From: JAWKWH01 sp041397625
Lineage (GTDB): Bacteria; Pseudomonadota; Alphaproteobacteria; Rhizobiales; Rhizobiaceae
Length of the DNA: 64,000 nt
Direction of reading: 5' to 3'
Assembly: GCA_041397625.1 (NCBI GenBank)
Contig: JAWKWH010000001.1
Coordinates: 806,001-870,000 of the forward strand
In this document: piece after piece, positions 7,811-16,691 of the stretch
Layout: every line of letters starts with the position of its first letter
Numbering within the stretch: the stretch's first letter is position 1
Notes under the pieces: model-generated
Seen by the model: only the letters and a program-made list of their open reading frames with translations
Databases searched by the model: none
Told to the model about the DNA's origin: nothing
Position numbers and translations under genes: made by a program

Positions 7811-8674
7811 TCAGTCGAACCAGCCCTTTGGCGCCTTGCCGGCCAGGAACGGGCCGATGAACGCCATCATAAGGTCAACCTGGCCGATCACCGCGGTGTG
7901 CGAGGTGGCGGGCAGGATGGCGAGCCGCGAGGCGGGCAGCGGCTTGCCCATATCGCCCATGCCGCCGCCGCCGAGCAGGCGGAACATCGCGACGCTGTGT
8001 TCGAGCGTCGAGACGTCGGCATCGCCGGCGATGATCAGCACAGGCGTCTTCAGTGCCGCCACGTCTTCGCCCCAGGCCATGGGCTCGTGTTCGAGCGCGA
8101 TCAGCTTTTCGACCAGCGCCGGGAAACCGTCCGGATCGGCGGCGAGCCTCCTGTAGTCCTCCGCCATCGGCATCGCGGTGAACATCTCGACGGTCATCTG
8201 CGGTATGAAGTCGCGGAACGCCGGCTGCCAGCCGTCGAAGTCGTAGGCGACGGAAGCGGCGATCAGCTGGTCGACCTTGTCGGGAAAGTCGATGGCCAGC
8301 CGCAGTCCGGCCGCCGCGCCCATCGAGTAGCCGAAGACATCTGCCTTCTCGATTCCGACCGCGTCCATGAACGCCGCGACATCACCGGCAAGATTGGGAT
8401 AGGTGATCGGCCGGTCGATATCCGTCGTCCGCCCGTGGCCCTGGAATTCCAGCGCATAGACGCGATGCGTCTTCGCCAGCCGTGCGACGATCTCGCCCAT
8501 GGCGGGTATGTTCATGTAGGCGCCGTGCAGCACGATCATCGGATCGCCCTTGCCGGAGACCTCGTAATACATCTGCATGCCGTTGATTTCGACCCGCTTT
8601 CCTTCGGGCTTGTCCTGGGCGATCGCGGCGCCGGCTGTGGCGAGAATGAAAGCGGTCAGTAGAATGCGAAACAT
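7811..8674 (-). CDS. Secreted alpha/beta-fold hydrolase
   Basis: A 287-residue protein with an N-terminal signal sequence (MFRILLTAFILATAGAAIAQ). The oxyanion strand is MIVLHGAYMN, the nucleophile elbow is GYSMG (VFGYSMGAAAG), an acid-bearing strand reads LIIAGDADV and a late histidine lies in LPATSHTAV. Together these give a Ser-Asp-His hydrolase fold, likely periplasmic. The substrate cannot be told; esterase, lactonase and epoxide-hydrolase relatives share these motifs. It lies between the DoxX and RibD/DHFR-like genes on the same strand. Confidence 0.85.
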   Translation of the reverse strand: MFRILLTAFILATAGAAIAQDKPEGKRVEINGMQMYYEVSGKGDPMIVLHGAYMNIPAMGEIVARLAKTHRVYALEFQGHGRTTDIDRPITYPNLAGDVAAFMDAVGIEKADVFGYSMGAAAGLRLAIDFPDKVDQLIAASVAYDFDGWQPAFRDFIPQMTVEMFTAMPMAEDYRRLAADPDGFPALVEKLIALEHEPMAWGEDVAALKTPVLIIAGDADVSTLEHSVAMFRLLGGGGMGDMGKPLPASRLAILPATSHTAVIGQVDLMMAFIGPFLAGKAPKGWFD

Positions 8675-8704
8675 CGTCGTTGCTCCTGTAGTCTGGGCGT
8701 CTGT

Positions 8705-9298
8705 TCAAAAAGTTCCGGTCCGCAGCGGCCCGGCATATCGATAGGTGTTCATCAGCACGCCCGAGGAGGCAGCCTTGCTGCCGACGAGCGCGAGTTCGCG
8801 CGGATCGGCACGATCCGAAAACAAGCGCTTGCCCTTTCCCAGCAGCACCGGAAAGACGAGCAGCAGCACTTCGTCGGCCAGTCCCGCCTCGAGCAGCACG
8901 GGCGTCAGCGTCGAACTTCCCCAGACGATCAGGTCCGGGCCGTCCTTTGCCTTCAAATCGCGAACGCCCTTTGCGATATCCGCGCCGAGATCCTCGACCG
9001 GACCCCATGCGAGACTGTCCGGTCGATGGGTCGCGACGTATTTCGCCGCCGCGTTGAGCTTGTCCGCCACCGGGCCGCTCTGCCTCGGCCAGTAACCGGC
9101 GAAAATGTCGTAGGTGCGCCGTCCGAGCAGCAGGTCGAAGCGCTTGCCCTGCGCCGCGTCGATAGCCTCGCCCACGGCCTGGTTGTGATGCGGCACCGCC
9201 CATCCGCCATGTTCATAGCCGGGGTCTTCATCCGGTCCCCCGGGCGCCTGGACGATCCCGTCCAGCGAGATGTGTTCGATGATCCTGATGGTCCTCAT
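8705..9298 (-). CDS. Dihydrofolate reductase-like (RibD C-terminal) protein
   Basis: A 197-residue protein of the RibD_C fold. MRTIRIIEHISLDGIVQAPGG is its N-terminal strand, LLGRRTYDIFAGYWP is the nucleotide-binding loop, and LIVWGSSTLTPVLLEAGLADEVLLLVFPVLLGKGKRLF is the conserved C-terminal half. These proteins bind NADPH but are rarely true folate reductases. The start is the ATG at 9298; an in-frame ATG at 9352 lies beyond the candidate operator at 9326-9345 and is rejected. First gene of the minus-strand set. Confidence 0.88.
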   Translation of the reverse strand: MRTIRIIEHISLDGIVQAPGGPDEDPGYEHGGWAVPHHNQAVGEAIDAAQGKRFDLLLGRRTYDIFAGYWPRQSGPVADKLNAAAKYVATHRPDSLAWGPVEDLGADIAKGVRDLKAKDGPDLIVWGSSTLTPVLLEAGLADEVLLLVFPVLLGKGKRLFSDRADPRELALVGSKAASSGVLMNTYRYAGPLRTGTF

Positions 9299-9325
9299 GT
9301 CCGGTTCCCCTGTCTGATCCAAAAA

Positions 9326-9345
9326 CATACCGACCAGTTGGTATG
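9326..9345. promoter_or_regulatory. TetR-type palindromic operator upstream of the stress-gene set
   Basis: A 20-bp near-palindrome, CATACCGACCAGTTGGTATG, whose outer six bases are perfectly inverted and where only the G/T pair and the centre fail to match. It begins 28 bases before the ATG of the RibD/DHFR-like gene at 9298, in the promoter position. This arrangement is typical of TetR-family operators. No TetR gene is visible in the window, so the regulator would have to act from elsewhere. Confidence 0.6.
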
Positions 9346-9497
9346 CTGTCAAGTGAGTTGAATTGCATGAGCCATTTTTACCGGCAACAGCCGCGCCGTT
9401 GGTTCAAATTTTGAATCGAGAATGTCGCGGAACGACCGTTTTCGCGATTGTCGCGCCGGTTCGTGGCGATCGCGAAGGCGGCCGGAACAGCTGTCTG

Positions 9498-9998
9498 CTA
9501 CGCCAGCGTCCGCTCCATCAGCAGCGCCGGGAAGGCGGCTTCGCCGCCGATCATGATACTGACCTCGTCCACCGGCTTGAAACCGTGGCGGGCATAGAAG
9601 GCCTCGCCGGGCAGGCTGGAGAAACATTTGAGCGAGGCAAGCCCCTCGGCGCGCGCCTCGGCGATGCAGCGCGCCAGGATCGCCGAGCCGACGCCCTTGC
9701 GCATGCAGTCGGGATGGGTGGCGAAATGGCGGATATGGCCGCCCTCGGCGCGCCTGTCGCCGCCCGGCGCCGACACGCTCCAGCCGCCGCATCCGGCAAG
9801 CCGCCCGTCGACATTCGCGCGGAAGTAGCGGCCCGATTCGAGCAGTCTCTCGTCGATGCGCAGCATCGCCGGCAGCGCGTCGGTCAGCAGTTCCTCGTCA
9901 TACCAGCCCGGATAGATCACCGAGTAGCAGGCGTCGATCAGCGCTTCCAGCTCGTCGCGATCGGCGACGGTGGCGACGCGGACTGCGGGTGCGGCCAT
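9498..9998 (-). CDS. GNAT family N-acetyltransferase
   Basis: A 166-residue protein with the acetyl-CoA binding motif A, HFATHPDCMRKGVGSAILARC, where RKGVGS fits the R/Q-x-x-G-x-G/A pyrophosphate loop. A motif B segment (GEAFYARHGFKPVDEV) follows. It starts MAAPAVRVATVADRDELEALID at the ATG at 9998. The acceptor substrate is unknown. It stands alone, divergent from recR, and shares a 120-bp intergenic region with it. Confidence 0.88.
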   Translation of the reverse strand: MAAPAVRVATVADRDELEALIDACYSVIYPGWYDEELLTDALPAMLRIDERLLESGRYFRANVDGRLAGCGGWSVSAPGGDRRAEGGHIRHFATHPDCMRKGVGSAILARCIAEARAEGLASLKCFSSLPGEAFYARHGFKPVDEVSIMIGGEAAFPALLMERTLA

Positions 9999-10035
9999 GG
10001 CGGTTCTGCCTTCTGTCGAAGCGGTGCGGCCGATC

Positions 10036-10056
10036 ATGGTTTACGAATGGTTTACG
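10036..10056. repeat. Phased direct repeat in the GNAT/recR promoter region
   Basis: The ten bases ATGGTTTACG occur at 10036-10045 and again at 10047-10056, an 11-base period of about one helical turn. They lie between the divergent GNAT and recR starts and could be a regulator site, but no other copy was noticed in the window. Confidence 0.4.
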
Positions 10057-10120
10057 CACGATTAAGCGGCGGCATCGGCGGGGCTGTAAAAACCGCGGCC
10101 GCTTCGCTATCAATCTGGCG

Positions 10121-10726
10121 ATGTCGAAGCGAATCACCGGGCCGGAAATCGAACGCCTGATCCAGTTGCTGGCCAAGGTGCCGGGGCTGGGGCCGCGCTC
10201 GGCGCGCCGCGCCGCCCTTCATCTGATCAAGAAGAAGGACCAGCTTCTGATCCCGCTTGCCGGCGCCTTTGCCGAGGCCGCCGACAAGGTGCGCATCTGC
10301 TCGGTCTGCGGCAATGCCGACACCGCCGATCCGTGCACCATCTGCACCGACGGGCGCCGCGATGCCTCGCTGATCATCGTCGTCGAGGAAGTCGGCGATC
10401 TCTGGGCGCTGGAACGCGCCGGCGCCATGAACGCGCGCTACCATGTGCTCGGCGGCACGCTGTCGCCTCTGGACGGTGTCGGCCCCGACCAGCTGGCAAT
10501 CGCACCGCTGGTCGCCCGCGTCGCCGAAGGCGCGGTCAAGGAGGTGATCCTCGCCGTCAACGCCACGGTGGAAGGCCAGACCACGGCGCACTACATCACC
10601 GACCAGCTCGCCGGCCTCGACGTCAAGGTGACGCGGCTGGCGCACGGCGTGCCGGTGGGCGGCGAACTCGACTATCTCGACGAGGGCACGCTTGCAGCGG
10701 CATTGAAGTCGAGGACGGCGTTTTAG
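10121..10726 (+). CDS. recR: Recombination mediator RecR
   Basis: A 201-residue protein. An N-terminal helix-hairpin-helix (KVPGLGPRSARRAALHL), a C4 zinc finger CSVCGNADTADPCTIC, a Toprim domain (SLIIVVEEVGDLWALERAG) and the C-terminal LAHGVPVGGELDYLDEGTL are all in the canonical order. With RecF or RecO it loads RecA on gapped DNA. The start is the ATG at 10121 (MSKRITGPEIERL). In many alphaproteobacteria recR directly follows dnaX-ybaB; here about 6.9 kb separates them. Confidence 0.97.
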   Translation: MSKRITGPEIERLIQLLAKVPGLGPRSARRAALHLIKKKDQLLIPLAGAFAEAADKVRICSVCGNADTADPCTICTDGRRDASLIIVVEEVGDLWALERAGAMNARYHVLGGTLSPLDGVGPDQLAIAPLVARVAEGAVKEVILAVNATVEGQTTAHYITDQLAGLDVKVTRLAHGVPVGGELDYLDEGTLAAALKSRTAF

Positions 10727-10765
10727 CCCCGCGTTCCGGATTGTTCCGGTTTTTGCCGGATTCCG

Positions 10766-12040
10766 GTGCCAGAACCGCCGATTGACACAGGAGACGAAGC
10801 CATCGCCAGAACCCTGATCACGGCTATGCTGTCGCTGCTCGTCGCGGCCGGTTGCGCCCATGCCGCAAGCCGCGCCGAAGCCGAGACGCTGTTCCGACAA
10901 TGGCTCGCCAACGATCTGTGGCCGGACGCGAAGGCCAACGGCGTGTCGAAGCGCATATTCGACAAAGCTTTTGCCGGCGTGACGCTGAACTGGAAACTGC
11001 CCGACCTCGTGCCGCCCGGCACCAAGGCGAAAACGCCGAAGAAGCAGCGCCAGGCCGAGTTCGGCTCGCCCGGCAACTACTTCTCGCAGAAGACGCTGGG
11101 CGGCATCGCCGCCTCCGGCCGCGCGTTGGCCAAGCGCTACGCGGCCACGCTGAAGACGGTCGAACGCCGGACCGGCGTGCCGGGCCATGTCATCATCGCC
11201 ATCTGGGGGCGTGAATCCGGCTTCGGCCGGGTCAAGATCCCGCACAATGCCTTCGAGGTGCTCGGCACCAAGGCCTTCATGTCGACCAGGAAAGACCTTT
11301 TTCGCAAGGAGCTGCTGGGCGCGCTGGTGATGGTGGAGAAGGGCTATGCCTCCGTGCCGGCGATGAAGTCTTCCTGGGCCGGCGCGCTCGGCCAGCCGCA
11401 GTTCCTGCCGACCTCGTTTCTGAAACACGCCGCCGACGGCGACGGCGACGGCCGCCGCGACATCTGGGGTTCCGACGCCGACACGCTGGCCTCGATCGGC
11501 AATTATCTGAAAGACTACGGCTGGGCCGCCGGCCGTGACTGGGGCTTCGAGGTCACCGTGCCGGCCTCGGTCTCCTGCGCGCTCGAAGGGCCGGATCGCG
11601 GCCGCAGGATTTCCGACTGGGCGGCGATGGGGATCAGCCGCGTGTCGGGCAAGCCGTTTCCCGAGCACGAGGCGCGCGGCGAGGGCTATCTGCTGATGCC
11701 CGCCGGCCGCCACGGGCCGGCCTTCATCGTCACGCCGAATTTCTATGTGCTGAAGGAGTATAACGAGAGCGATCTCTACGCCCTGTTCATCGGCCATGCC
11801 GGCGACAGGATCGCCTACGGGTCGAAGCCCTTCAGCGGCGCCTGGGGCAAGGTCGGGGGGCTCTACCGCTCCGACGTCGCCAAGATGCAGCGCGCGCTCG
11901 AAGGCAGGGGCTATGATGTCGGCGGCGCCGACGGCCTGCCGGGCTACAAGACCCGGCGCTCGATCGGCGACTGGCAGGCGAAGAACGGGCTGAAGCCGAC
12001 CTGCTTTCCCGATGGCGGGCTGGTCAAGGCGATCAGGTGA
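10766..12040 (+). CDS. Lytic murein transglycosylase (MltB-like) with peptidoglycan-binding domain
   Basis: A 424-residue exported enzyme. A hydrophobic signal (LITAMLSLLVAAGCAHAAS) is followed by an SLT_2/MltB-like domain with the catalytic glutamate in WGRESGFG and the GALGQPQFLPTSF segment. A C-terminal PG-binding domain follows (VAKMQRALEGRGYDVGGADG). The Cys at the end of the signal could be lipidated, though the residue at -3 is not ideal. The GTG at 10766 is the listed start but lacks a good ribosome site. A clear AGGAGA (about 10789-10794) precedes an in-frame ATC at 10802, so a rare non-AUG start is possible. Confidence 0.92.
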   Translation: MPEPPIDTGDEAIARTLITAMLSLLVAAGCAHAASRAEAETLFRQWLANDLWPDAKANGVSKRIFDKAFAGVTLNWKLPDLVPPGTKAKTPKKQRQAEFGSPGNYFSQKTLGGIAASGRALAKRYAATLKTVERRTGVPGHVIIAIWGRESGFGRVKIPHNAFEVLGTKAFMSTRKDLFRKELLGALVMVEKGYASVPAMKSSWAGALGQPQFLPTSFLKHAADGDGDGRRDIWGSDADTLASIGNYLKDYGWAAGRDWGFEVTVPASVSCALEGPDRGRRISDWAAMGISRVSGKPFPEHEARGEGYLLMPAGRHGPAFIVTPNFYVLKEYNESDLYALFIGHAGDRIAYGSKPFSGAWGKVGGLYRSDVAKMQRALEGRGYDVGGADGLPGYKTRRSIGDWQAKNGLKPTCFPDGGLVKAIR

Positions 12041-12050
12041 GGCGGACGGG

Positions 12051-12635
12051 ATGAAACGGCGACTGGCGAAAAAGCGCGAGGCGGGCCGGGGGCCGCGCCT
12101 GTCCGGCCTGGCCGCTGCGCTTCTCGCCGTCGCCTTCGGCCTGCCGGCCATGGCGGCCGGCGCCAGACACATCGAATGGAGCGATCTCGCCAATCCGGCC
12201 GGTGTCTTCGGGCTGATGATGAAAGCGGACAGCGAGAATGCCGGGCAATCCGGCGGCGCGGTCCTGCAGGGCGAGATGGTCGAAATCGCCGGCTATCTGC
12301 TGCCGGCCGACCAGGAGGGCGATCTCGTCTATTCCTTCCTGCTGGTGCCCGTCTATGGCGGCTGCATCCACACGCCGTCGCCGCCTGCCGACCAGATCGT
12401 TCTCGTCGTCCCGACCGAGCCGTTCAGGGCCAGGGAAATCTATCAGTCCGTGTCGGTGACGGGCAGGCTGGCGTTCGAACGTGAGAAGACCCAGCTCTTC
12501 GTTCTCGACGGCGTCAAGGTGATCGAATCGGGCTATTCCATCGCCGGCGCCGTCGTCGGCCCGGCCGACCTGCCGTCGGGTGGCCAGTCGGGGTCGGCCA
12601 ATCCCTGGCGCCGGCTGGCGCCGGCAAACAGGTGA
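12051..12635 (+). CDS. DUF3299 family exported protein
   Basis: A 194-residue protein with a signal sequence (LSGLAAALLAVAFGLPAMAA) and the DUF3299 core: IEWSDLANP near the mature N-terminus, VEIAGYLLPAD, then FLLVPVYGGCIHTPSPPADQIV with a conserved Cys-His. The function of the family is unknown; members look periplasmic and are often near efflux or metal genes. It starts ten bases after the transglycosylase stop and overlaps the next gene by four bases (GTGA), so the three genes probably form one operon. Confidence 0.85.
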   Translation: MKRRLAKKREAGRGPRLSGLAAALLAVAFGLPAMAAGARHIEWSDLANPAGVFGLMMKADSENAGQSGGAVLQGEMVEIAGYLLPADQEGDLVYSFLLVPVYGGCIHTPSPPADQIVLVVPTEPFRAREIYQSVSVTGRLAFEREKTQLFVLDGVKVIESGYSIAGAVVGPADLPSGGQSGSANPWRRLAPANR

Positions 12636-13261
12636 GCATCCGCCTCCTTGCCGCGCTGGCGACCGCGGCGGTGGCCTGGGGCGCGCTTGCGCTGCAGGCG
12701 GGCCTTCTCGTCGATCGGATGACGGGCGAGGGCGCCAGTGTCGCGGCGGCGCTCTGGCGCTTTTTCGGCTTCTTCACCATTCTGACCAATTGCGCCGTCG
12801 CCATCGTCGCCACCGCGATGGCGTTCTTTCCGGGGAGCCTGCTTGCCGGCGCGCGCATGCGACTGACGGTGGCCGCGTCGATCCTGCTGGTCGGCGTCGT
12901 CTATTCGCTGGCCCTGCGCGCGATCTGGAACCCGACCGGTTGGCAGGCGGTGGCCGACCATGCGCTGCACGACGTCACGCCGCCGCTGTTCGTGGTCGCC
13001 TGGCTCGCCTCGGGCCATGGCGGGCTTGGCTGGCGCGACGCGCTGGTCGCGGTTACGGCGCCGCTTGGCTATTGCGTCTACGCATTCGCCCGTGGCGCCG
13101 CCGAAGGCTGGTATGCCTACTGGTTTCTCGATCCGACCCGGCTCGGCGCCCTGGAGATGGTCCGCAACATCGTGCTGCTGACGATCCTGTTCTGGGCCTT
13201 CGCCCTGGTTCTTGTCGCCGTCGACCGTTGGATTGCCCGACGGCGGGAGGTGCGGCGGTAG
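12632..13261 (+). CDS. Pr6Pr family membrane protein
   Basis: A 209-residue, roughly six-segment membrane protein. LWRFFGFFTILTNCAVAIV and HALHDVTPPLFVVAW, with conserved Thr/Asn and His residues, are hallmarks of the Pr6Pr (FAR-17a/AIG1-like) family. No biochemical role is established for bacterial members. The start is the GTG at 12632, coupled to the stop of the DUF3299 gene. It is convergent with the NCS1 permease downstream. Confidence 0.85.
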   Translation: MSIRLLAALATAAVAWGALALQAGLLVDRMTGEGASVAAALWRFFGFFTILTNCAVAIVATAMAFFPGSLLAGARMRLTVAASILLVGVVYSLALRAIWNPTGWQAVADHALHDVTPPLFVVAWLASGHGGLGWRDALVAVTAPLGYCVYAFARGAAEGWYAYWFLDPTRLGALEMVRNIVLLTILFWAFALVLVAVDRWIARRREVRR

Positions 13262-13294
13262 CCGGGATGGCATGCATCCCGGCCCCGTCGTTCT

Positions 13295-14749
13295 TCAGGC
13301 GTTCAATGCCTGCGTTTCCGTGCCGCGCTGCAACAGCAGGTGCAGGACGCCGCCGAGCACCGCGCCGATCACCCAGCCGTAGCCGGACAGTTGCGACAGC
13401 GCCGGCATCCACACCGTTGCGACCGAGAAGATCGCGGCAATGGCGAAGGCGGCGATCGCCTTGCGGTTCCAGCCATCGGTGTAGTGGTACTTGCCGGACG
13501 GGTCGGAGTTGAACAGATCGTCGATATCGATCTGCTGCCGGCGCACCAGATAGTAGTCGGCGACCAGGATGCCGTAGAGCGGCGCCAGGAACGCGCCGAG
13601 CGTGTCGACAAAGCCGGCGATGCCGATGTTCTGGATCACCGCCACCCACAGCGCGCCGATGAAAAACGCCACCACCGCCGTGATGATGCCGCCGGTCCTG
13701 GCCGAAATCTTTTCCGGGTTCAGGTTGGCGATGTCATAAGCCGGCGGAATGAAGTTCGCCACCAGGTTGATGCCGACGGTCGCGGCGAAGAAGGTGATCG
13801 CGGCGATGACGGTCAGGAACACGTTGTCGACGCGGTCGACGATGTCGGCAGGGTTGATCAGCCGCTCGCCGAACAGCACGACCGTTCCGGCGGTTACGAA
13901 CAGGGCGATGAACGAGAACACCGCCATGGAGACCGGCAGGCCCCAGAAATTACCCTTCCTCATCGCCTTTTCGTCGGACACGAAGCGCGAGAAGTCGCCG
14001 AAATTGATCACCACGGCCGCGAAGTAGGCGATCATCGTGCCGATGACGGCGAAGAAAGCGGCGACCGGGCCGCGCGGATCGCTCGCAACCCCACCTTCGA
14101 AGATGGCGCCGAGCTCCGAGAAGATACCGTTGCCGGCCTTGTACCAGATCACCAGCATGAGCGCGATCATGACGATGTAGACGAACGGTCCGGCCCAGTT
14201 GAGAAACTTGCCGACCCAGTCGATGCCCTTCATGAACAGCGCCACCTGGAAGACGCAAACGATGATGTAGGACAACCAGCCGATCGCGGTCATGCCGAGG
14301 AATTCCCCGCCGCCTTCGATGCCGAGCAGCGTGTTGAGCAGAAGCGCAACCGCCGTCGAGGCGAAGTAGGTCTGGACCCCGTACCAGAAGATCGCGACGA
14401 TGCCGCGGACCAGCGCCGGGAACTTGGCGCCCTGCACGCCCATCGAAGCGCGCGCCATCACCGGATAGGGTACGCCGTGCTTGACCGACGGGCGTCCGGT
14501 CAGGTTGACCAGGATCATGACGAAGAAGCCCGCCACCACGATGGCGGCGAAGACGGCCCAGCCGTTCAGCCCGTAGGTGATGAACAGCGACGCGGCCAAC
14601 GAATAGCCGAACAGGCTTTGAATGTCGTTGTTCCAGACGTTGAAGATCTCGAACGCGCCCCATTTGCGTTCGCTATGTGGGATCGGTGCGAGATCCTCGT
14701 TGTAGAGCGCCCCGTCGCGTGGAACGTCATGCGTGGACAATGTGGCCAT
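13295..14749 (-). CDS. NCS1 family nucleobase/cation symporter
   Basis: A 484-residue protein with about 12 hydrophobic segments. NVWNNDIQSLFGYSLAAS near the N-terminus and GRPSVKHGVPYPVMARASMGVQGA are typical of nucleobase:cation symporter-1 proteins (uracil, cytosine, allantoin, hydantoin or thiamine-precursor transporters). A YGILVADYYLVRRQQIDIDDLF segment near the C-terminus is also characteristic. The exact substrate cannot be read from sequence. It is divergent from a GntR regulator across a short A+T-rich region with repeated motifs, which suggests local substrate-responsive control. Confidence 0.9.
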   Translation of the reverse strand: MATLSTHDVPRDGALYNEDLAPIPHSERKWGAFEIFNVWNNDIQSLFGYSLAASLFITYGLNGWAVFAAIVVAGFFVMILVNLTGRPSVKHGVPYPVMARASMGVQGAKFPALVRGIVAIFWYGVQTYFASTAVALLLNTLLGIEGGGEFLGMTAIGWLSYIIVCVFQVALFMKGIDWVGKFLNWAGPFVYIVMIALMLVIWYKAGNGIFSELGAIFEGGVASDPRGPVAAFFAVIGTMIAYFAAVVINFGDFSRFVSDEKAMRKGNFWGLPVSMAVFSFIALFVTAGTVVLFGERLINPADIVDRVDNVFLTVIAAITFFAATVGINLVANFIPPAYDIANLNPEKISARTGGIITAVVAFFIGALWVAVIQNIGIAGFVDTLGAFLAPLYGILVADYYLVRRQQIDIDDLFNSDPSGKYHYTDGWNRKAIAAFAIAAIFSVATVWMPALSQLSGYGWVIGAVLGGVLHLLLQRGTETQALNA

Positions 14750-14796
14750 TTTCTCTCCTCCCTGACCGCTCGACGCCGAAGCGTCACAATGGAATC

Positions 14797-14858
14797 TTGT
14801 AAAATGTTATCTACAATGTTATCTGACATTGGCTGCTGATATTACTAAAAATTTTACA
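14797..14858. promoter_or_regulatory. Candidate GntR operator cluster between permease and regulator
   Basis: The 153-bp divergent region holds a direct repeat AATGTTATCT at 14803-14812 and 14815-14824, an inverted pair TTGTA (14797-14801) / TACAA (14812-14816), and a longer-range pair TGTAAAAT (14798-14805) / ATTTTACA (14851-14858). The block is A+T-rich in otherwise G+C-rich DNA. These are plausible binding sites for the adjacent GntR protein controlling both genes. Confidence 0.5.
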
Positions 14859-14902
14859 CATGACTTTCAAGGAAATCAGATGAAATCGAAGGACGGCGTA
14901 TT

Positions 14903-15562
14903 GTGGACGAACGCATAGAAACCGGATCGAGCGCGCTGCGCGCGCAGGCGGCACTGTTTGAGGCGCTGAAGGCCGGCCGGCTGCGCAGCGGCCAGTTCGT
15001 GTCCATGCCGCAACTGATCGAGACGCTCGGTTTCCCGATGGCCTCGGTGCGCGAGGCCGTCAAGCACGGCTGCTCGGTCGGCCTTCTGGAAACCCTGCCG
15101 AAACGCGGCCTGCAGGTCATGGATGCGGGCCCCGAGATCACCCGTCATTGCATGGATTTGCGCGCCATTCTGGACCAGGAAGGCGCGCGGCGCCTGATCG
15201 CGTCCGGACGGCCGCTCGACCTGCCGGCCCTGCGTCAGACGCATGTCGAGCTGCGTGATGCGGCCAGGCGCTCCGGCGGGCTGGAACTGTCGTCCCGCGC
15301 GATCGAGACCGATCTGTCGCTGCACAACCATCTTTCGACCGGTCTCGCCAATCCGCTCGCCGAACAGGAATACGAAGTCAATCGCATCCGCATCGCCATC
15401 ATCCAGAACACCCGGCCGTTTCTTCCAAACCGGATCGTATCGGCCATGGAAGAGCATCTGGCGATTATCGACGCGCTGGAGGCGGGCGATGCCGAAAATG
15501 CCTGCGTGGCGATCCGCGAGCACTACCGCAACACGCTGATCTGGTGGGGTATCCCCGTCTGA
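14903..15562 (+). CDS. GntR family transcriptional regulator (FadR/VanR subgroup)
   Basis: A 219-residue protein with an N-terminal winged helix (SMPQLIETLGFPMASVREAVKHGCSVGLLETLPKRG as recognition region and wing) and an all-helical FCD-type ligand domain with LHNHLS and EHLAIIDALEAGDAENACVAIREHYRN. The latter contains the usual metal/effector-binding His pattern. The start is the GTG at 14903. It is divergent from the NCS1 permease and most likely controls it; the effector is unknown. Confidence 0.88.
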   Translation: MDERIETGSSALRAQAALFEALKAGRLRSGQFVSMPQLIETLGFPMASVREAVKHGCSVGLLETLPKRGLQVMDAGPEITRHCMDLRAILDQEGARRLIASGRPLDLPALRQTHVELRDAARRSGGLELSSRAIETDLSLHNHLSTGLANPLAEQEYEVNRIRIAIIQNTRPFLPNRIVSAMEEHLAIIDALEAGDAENACVAIREHYRNTLIWWGIPV

Positions 15563-15609
15563 GAGTCGATATGGCCGAGGGGAGGGCAGCCGGCGTGTTG
15601 GCCGCCCGG

Positions 15610-16691
15610 TCACATCCGCAGCACATGGCCGATGTCGGGTCGCTGACGGCCGGCCGCCAGATCGCTCCAGGTCTGCACGGCGCCGTCGAGCCCTGCGGCG
15701 GCCTCGACGGCGAGCCAGTCGCCACTCGACCGGGCAATGCGCCGCCATGCCTCGCCGATCTTCTGCTGCACGACGCCCGGTCCCCATTCCTCGCGGCGCT
15801 TCGCGATCTGCGCCGGCGCGAAGAAGAACACCGGTTTGGCGCCCGGCAGGTCGCCGGTCGGCGCGAACTTGTCCCAGTGGCTGGTGCCGACGGCCGAGCT
15901 GTGTTTCATCTCGTCGCCGAGATGTTCGTGCAGGGCGCGGCGCACCGTGGCGTTGCCGGCCATGTCGACATAGACCGATGGTATCTTCGCTATGTCGGCG
16001 GCGACCGCATCATAGGTAACGACCTGGTCGCAGGCCTTCAGGCCCTCGACGAAGGCCCGGTTGGCGGGCGACGTCAGGCCGGCGATGTGCGGGGCGTCGG
16101 GTTTCGCCTCGGCGAGGAACTTGGCGAGGCCGAGCCCGGTCTTGCTCGACGCGCTGCCGATGATGATCTGCTCGGCGCCGAACCAGTCGTTGTCGGCGAG
16201 GAAATCGTAGAGCAGCCACGAGGTCGCCAGCAGCGGCTGCAACAGGCATTGCAGGTCTTCCAGCGCGGCGTCGTGGTCCGCCATGCGCGACACGCGCTGA
16301 TAGTCGTTGTAGACCGCCGGCAGGTCGGCGCGATGCGGCATCGCGTCGGTCAGCCCGTGTTCGCGGAGGCGGTCCGGCCGCAGCACCGCATGGCTCGCCA
16401 TCGGCAAGAAGCCGTAGAGGCGTTCGCCCGTATCGATGCGGGGCGCGTTCGATTGTTCGACGCGGGCAAAGCCCCAGACCGGCACGATGCCCCAATCGGC
16501 ATCGTCGGCGGGAAAGAACTTCCAGTAGCCGAGCTGCCCGCCCGTCGCGGCATAGGTGACGTTGTTGGTCGTCAGCGCGTATGTCTCGATCGCCAGCAGG
16601 ATCTCGCCTTCGCCGATCGCGGGCGGATCGGAGGCGACGAGCCTTGCCTTGCGAATGTCGGCGCGCCTGACCTCGACATGTCCGACCCCGA

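Noticed and set aside
13340..14839. 499-residue open frame antisense to the NCS1 permease
   Set aside because: The permease has clear transmembrane and family motifs; this frame is Asp/Arg/His-rich with no motif.
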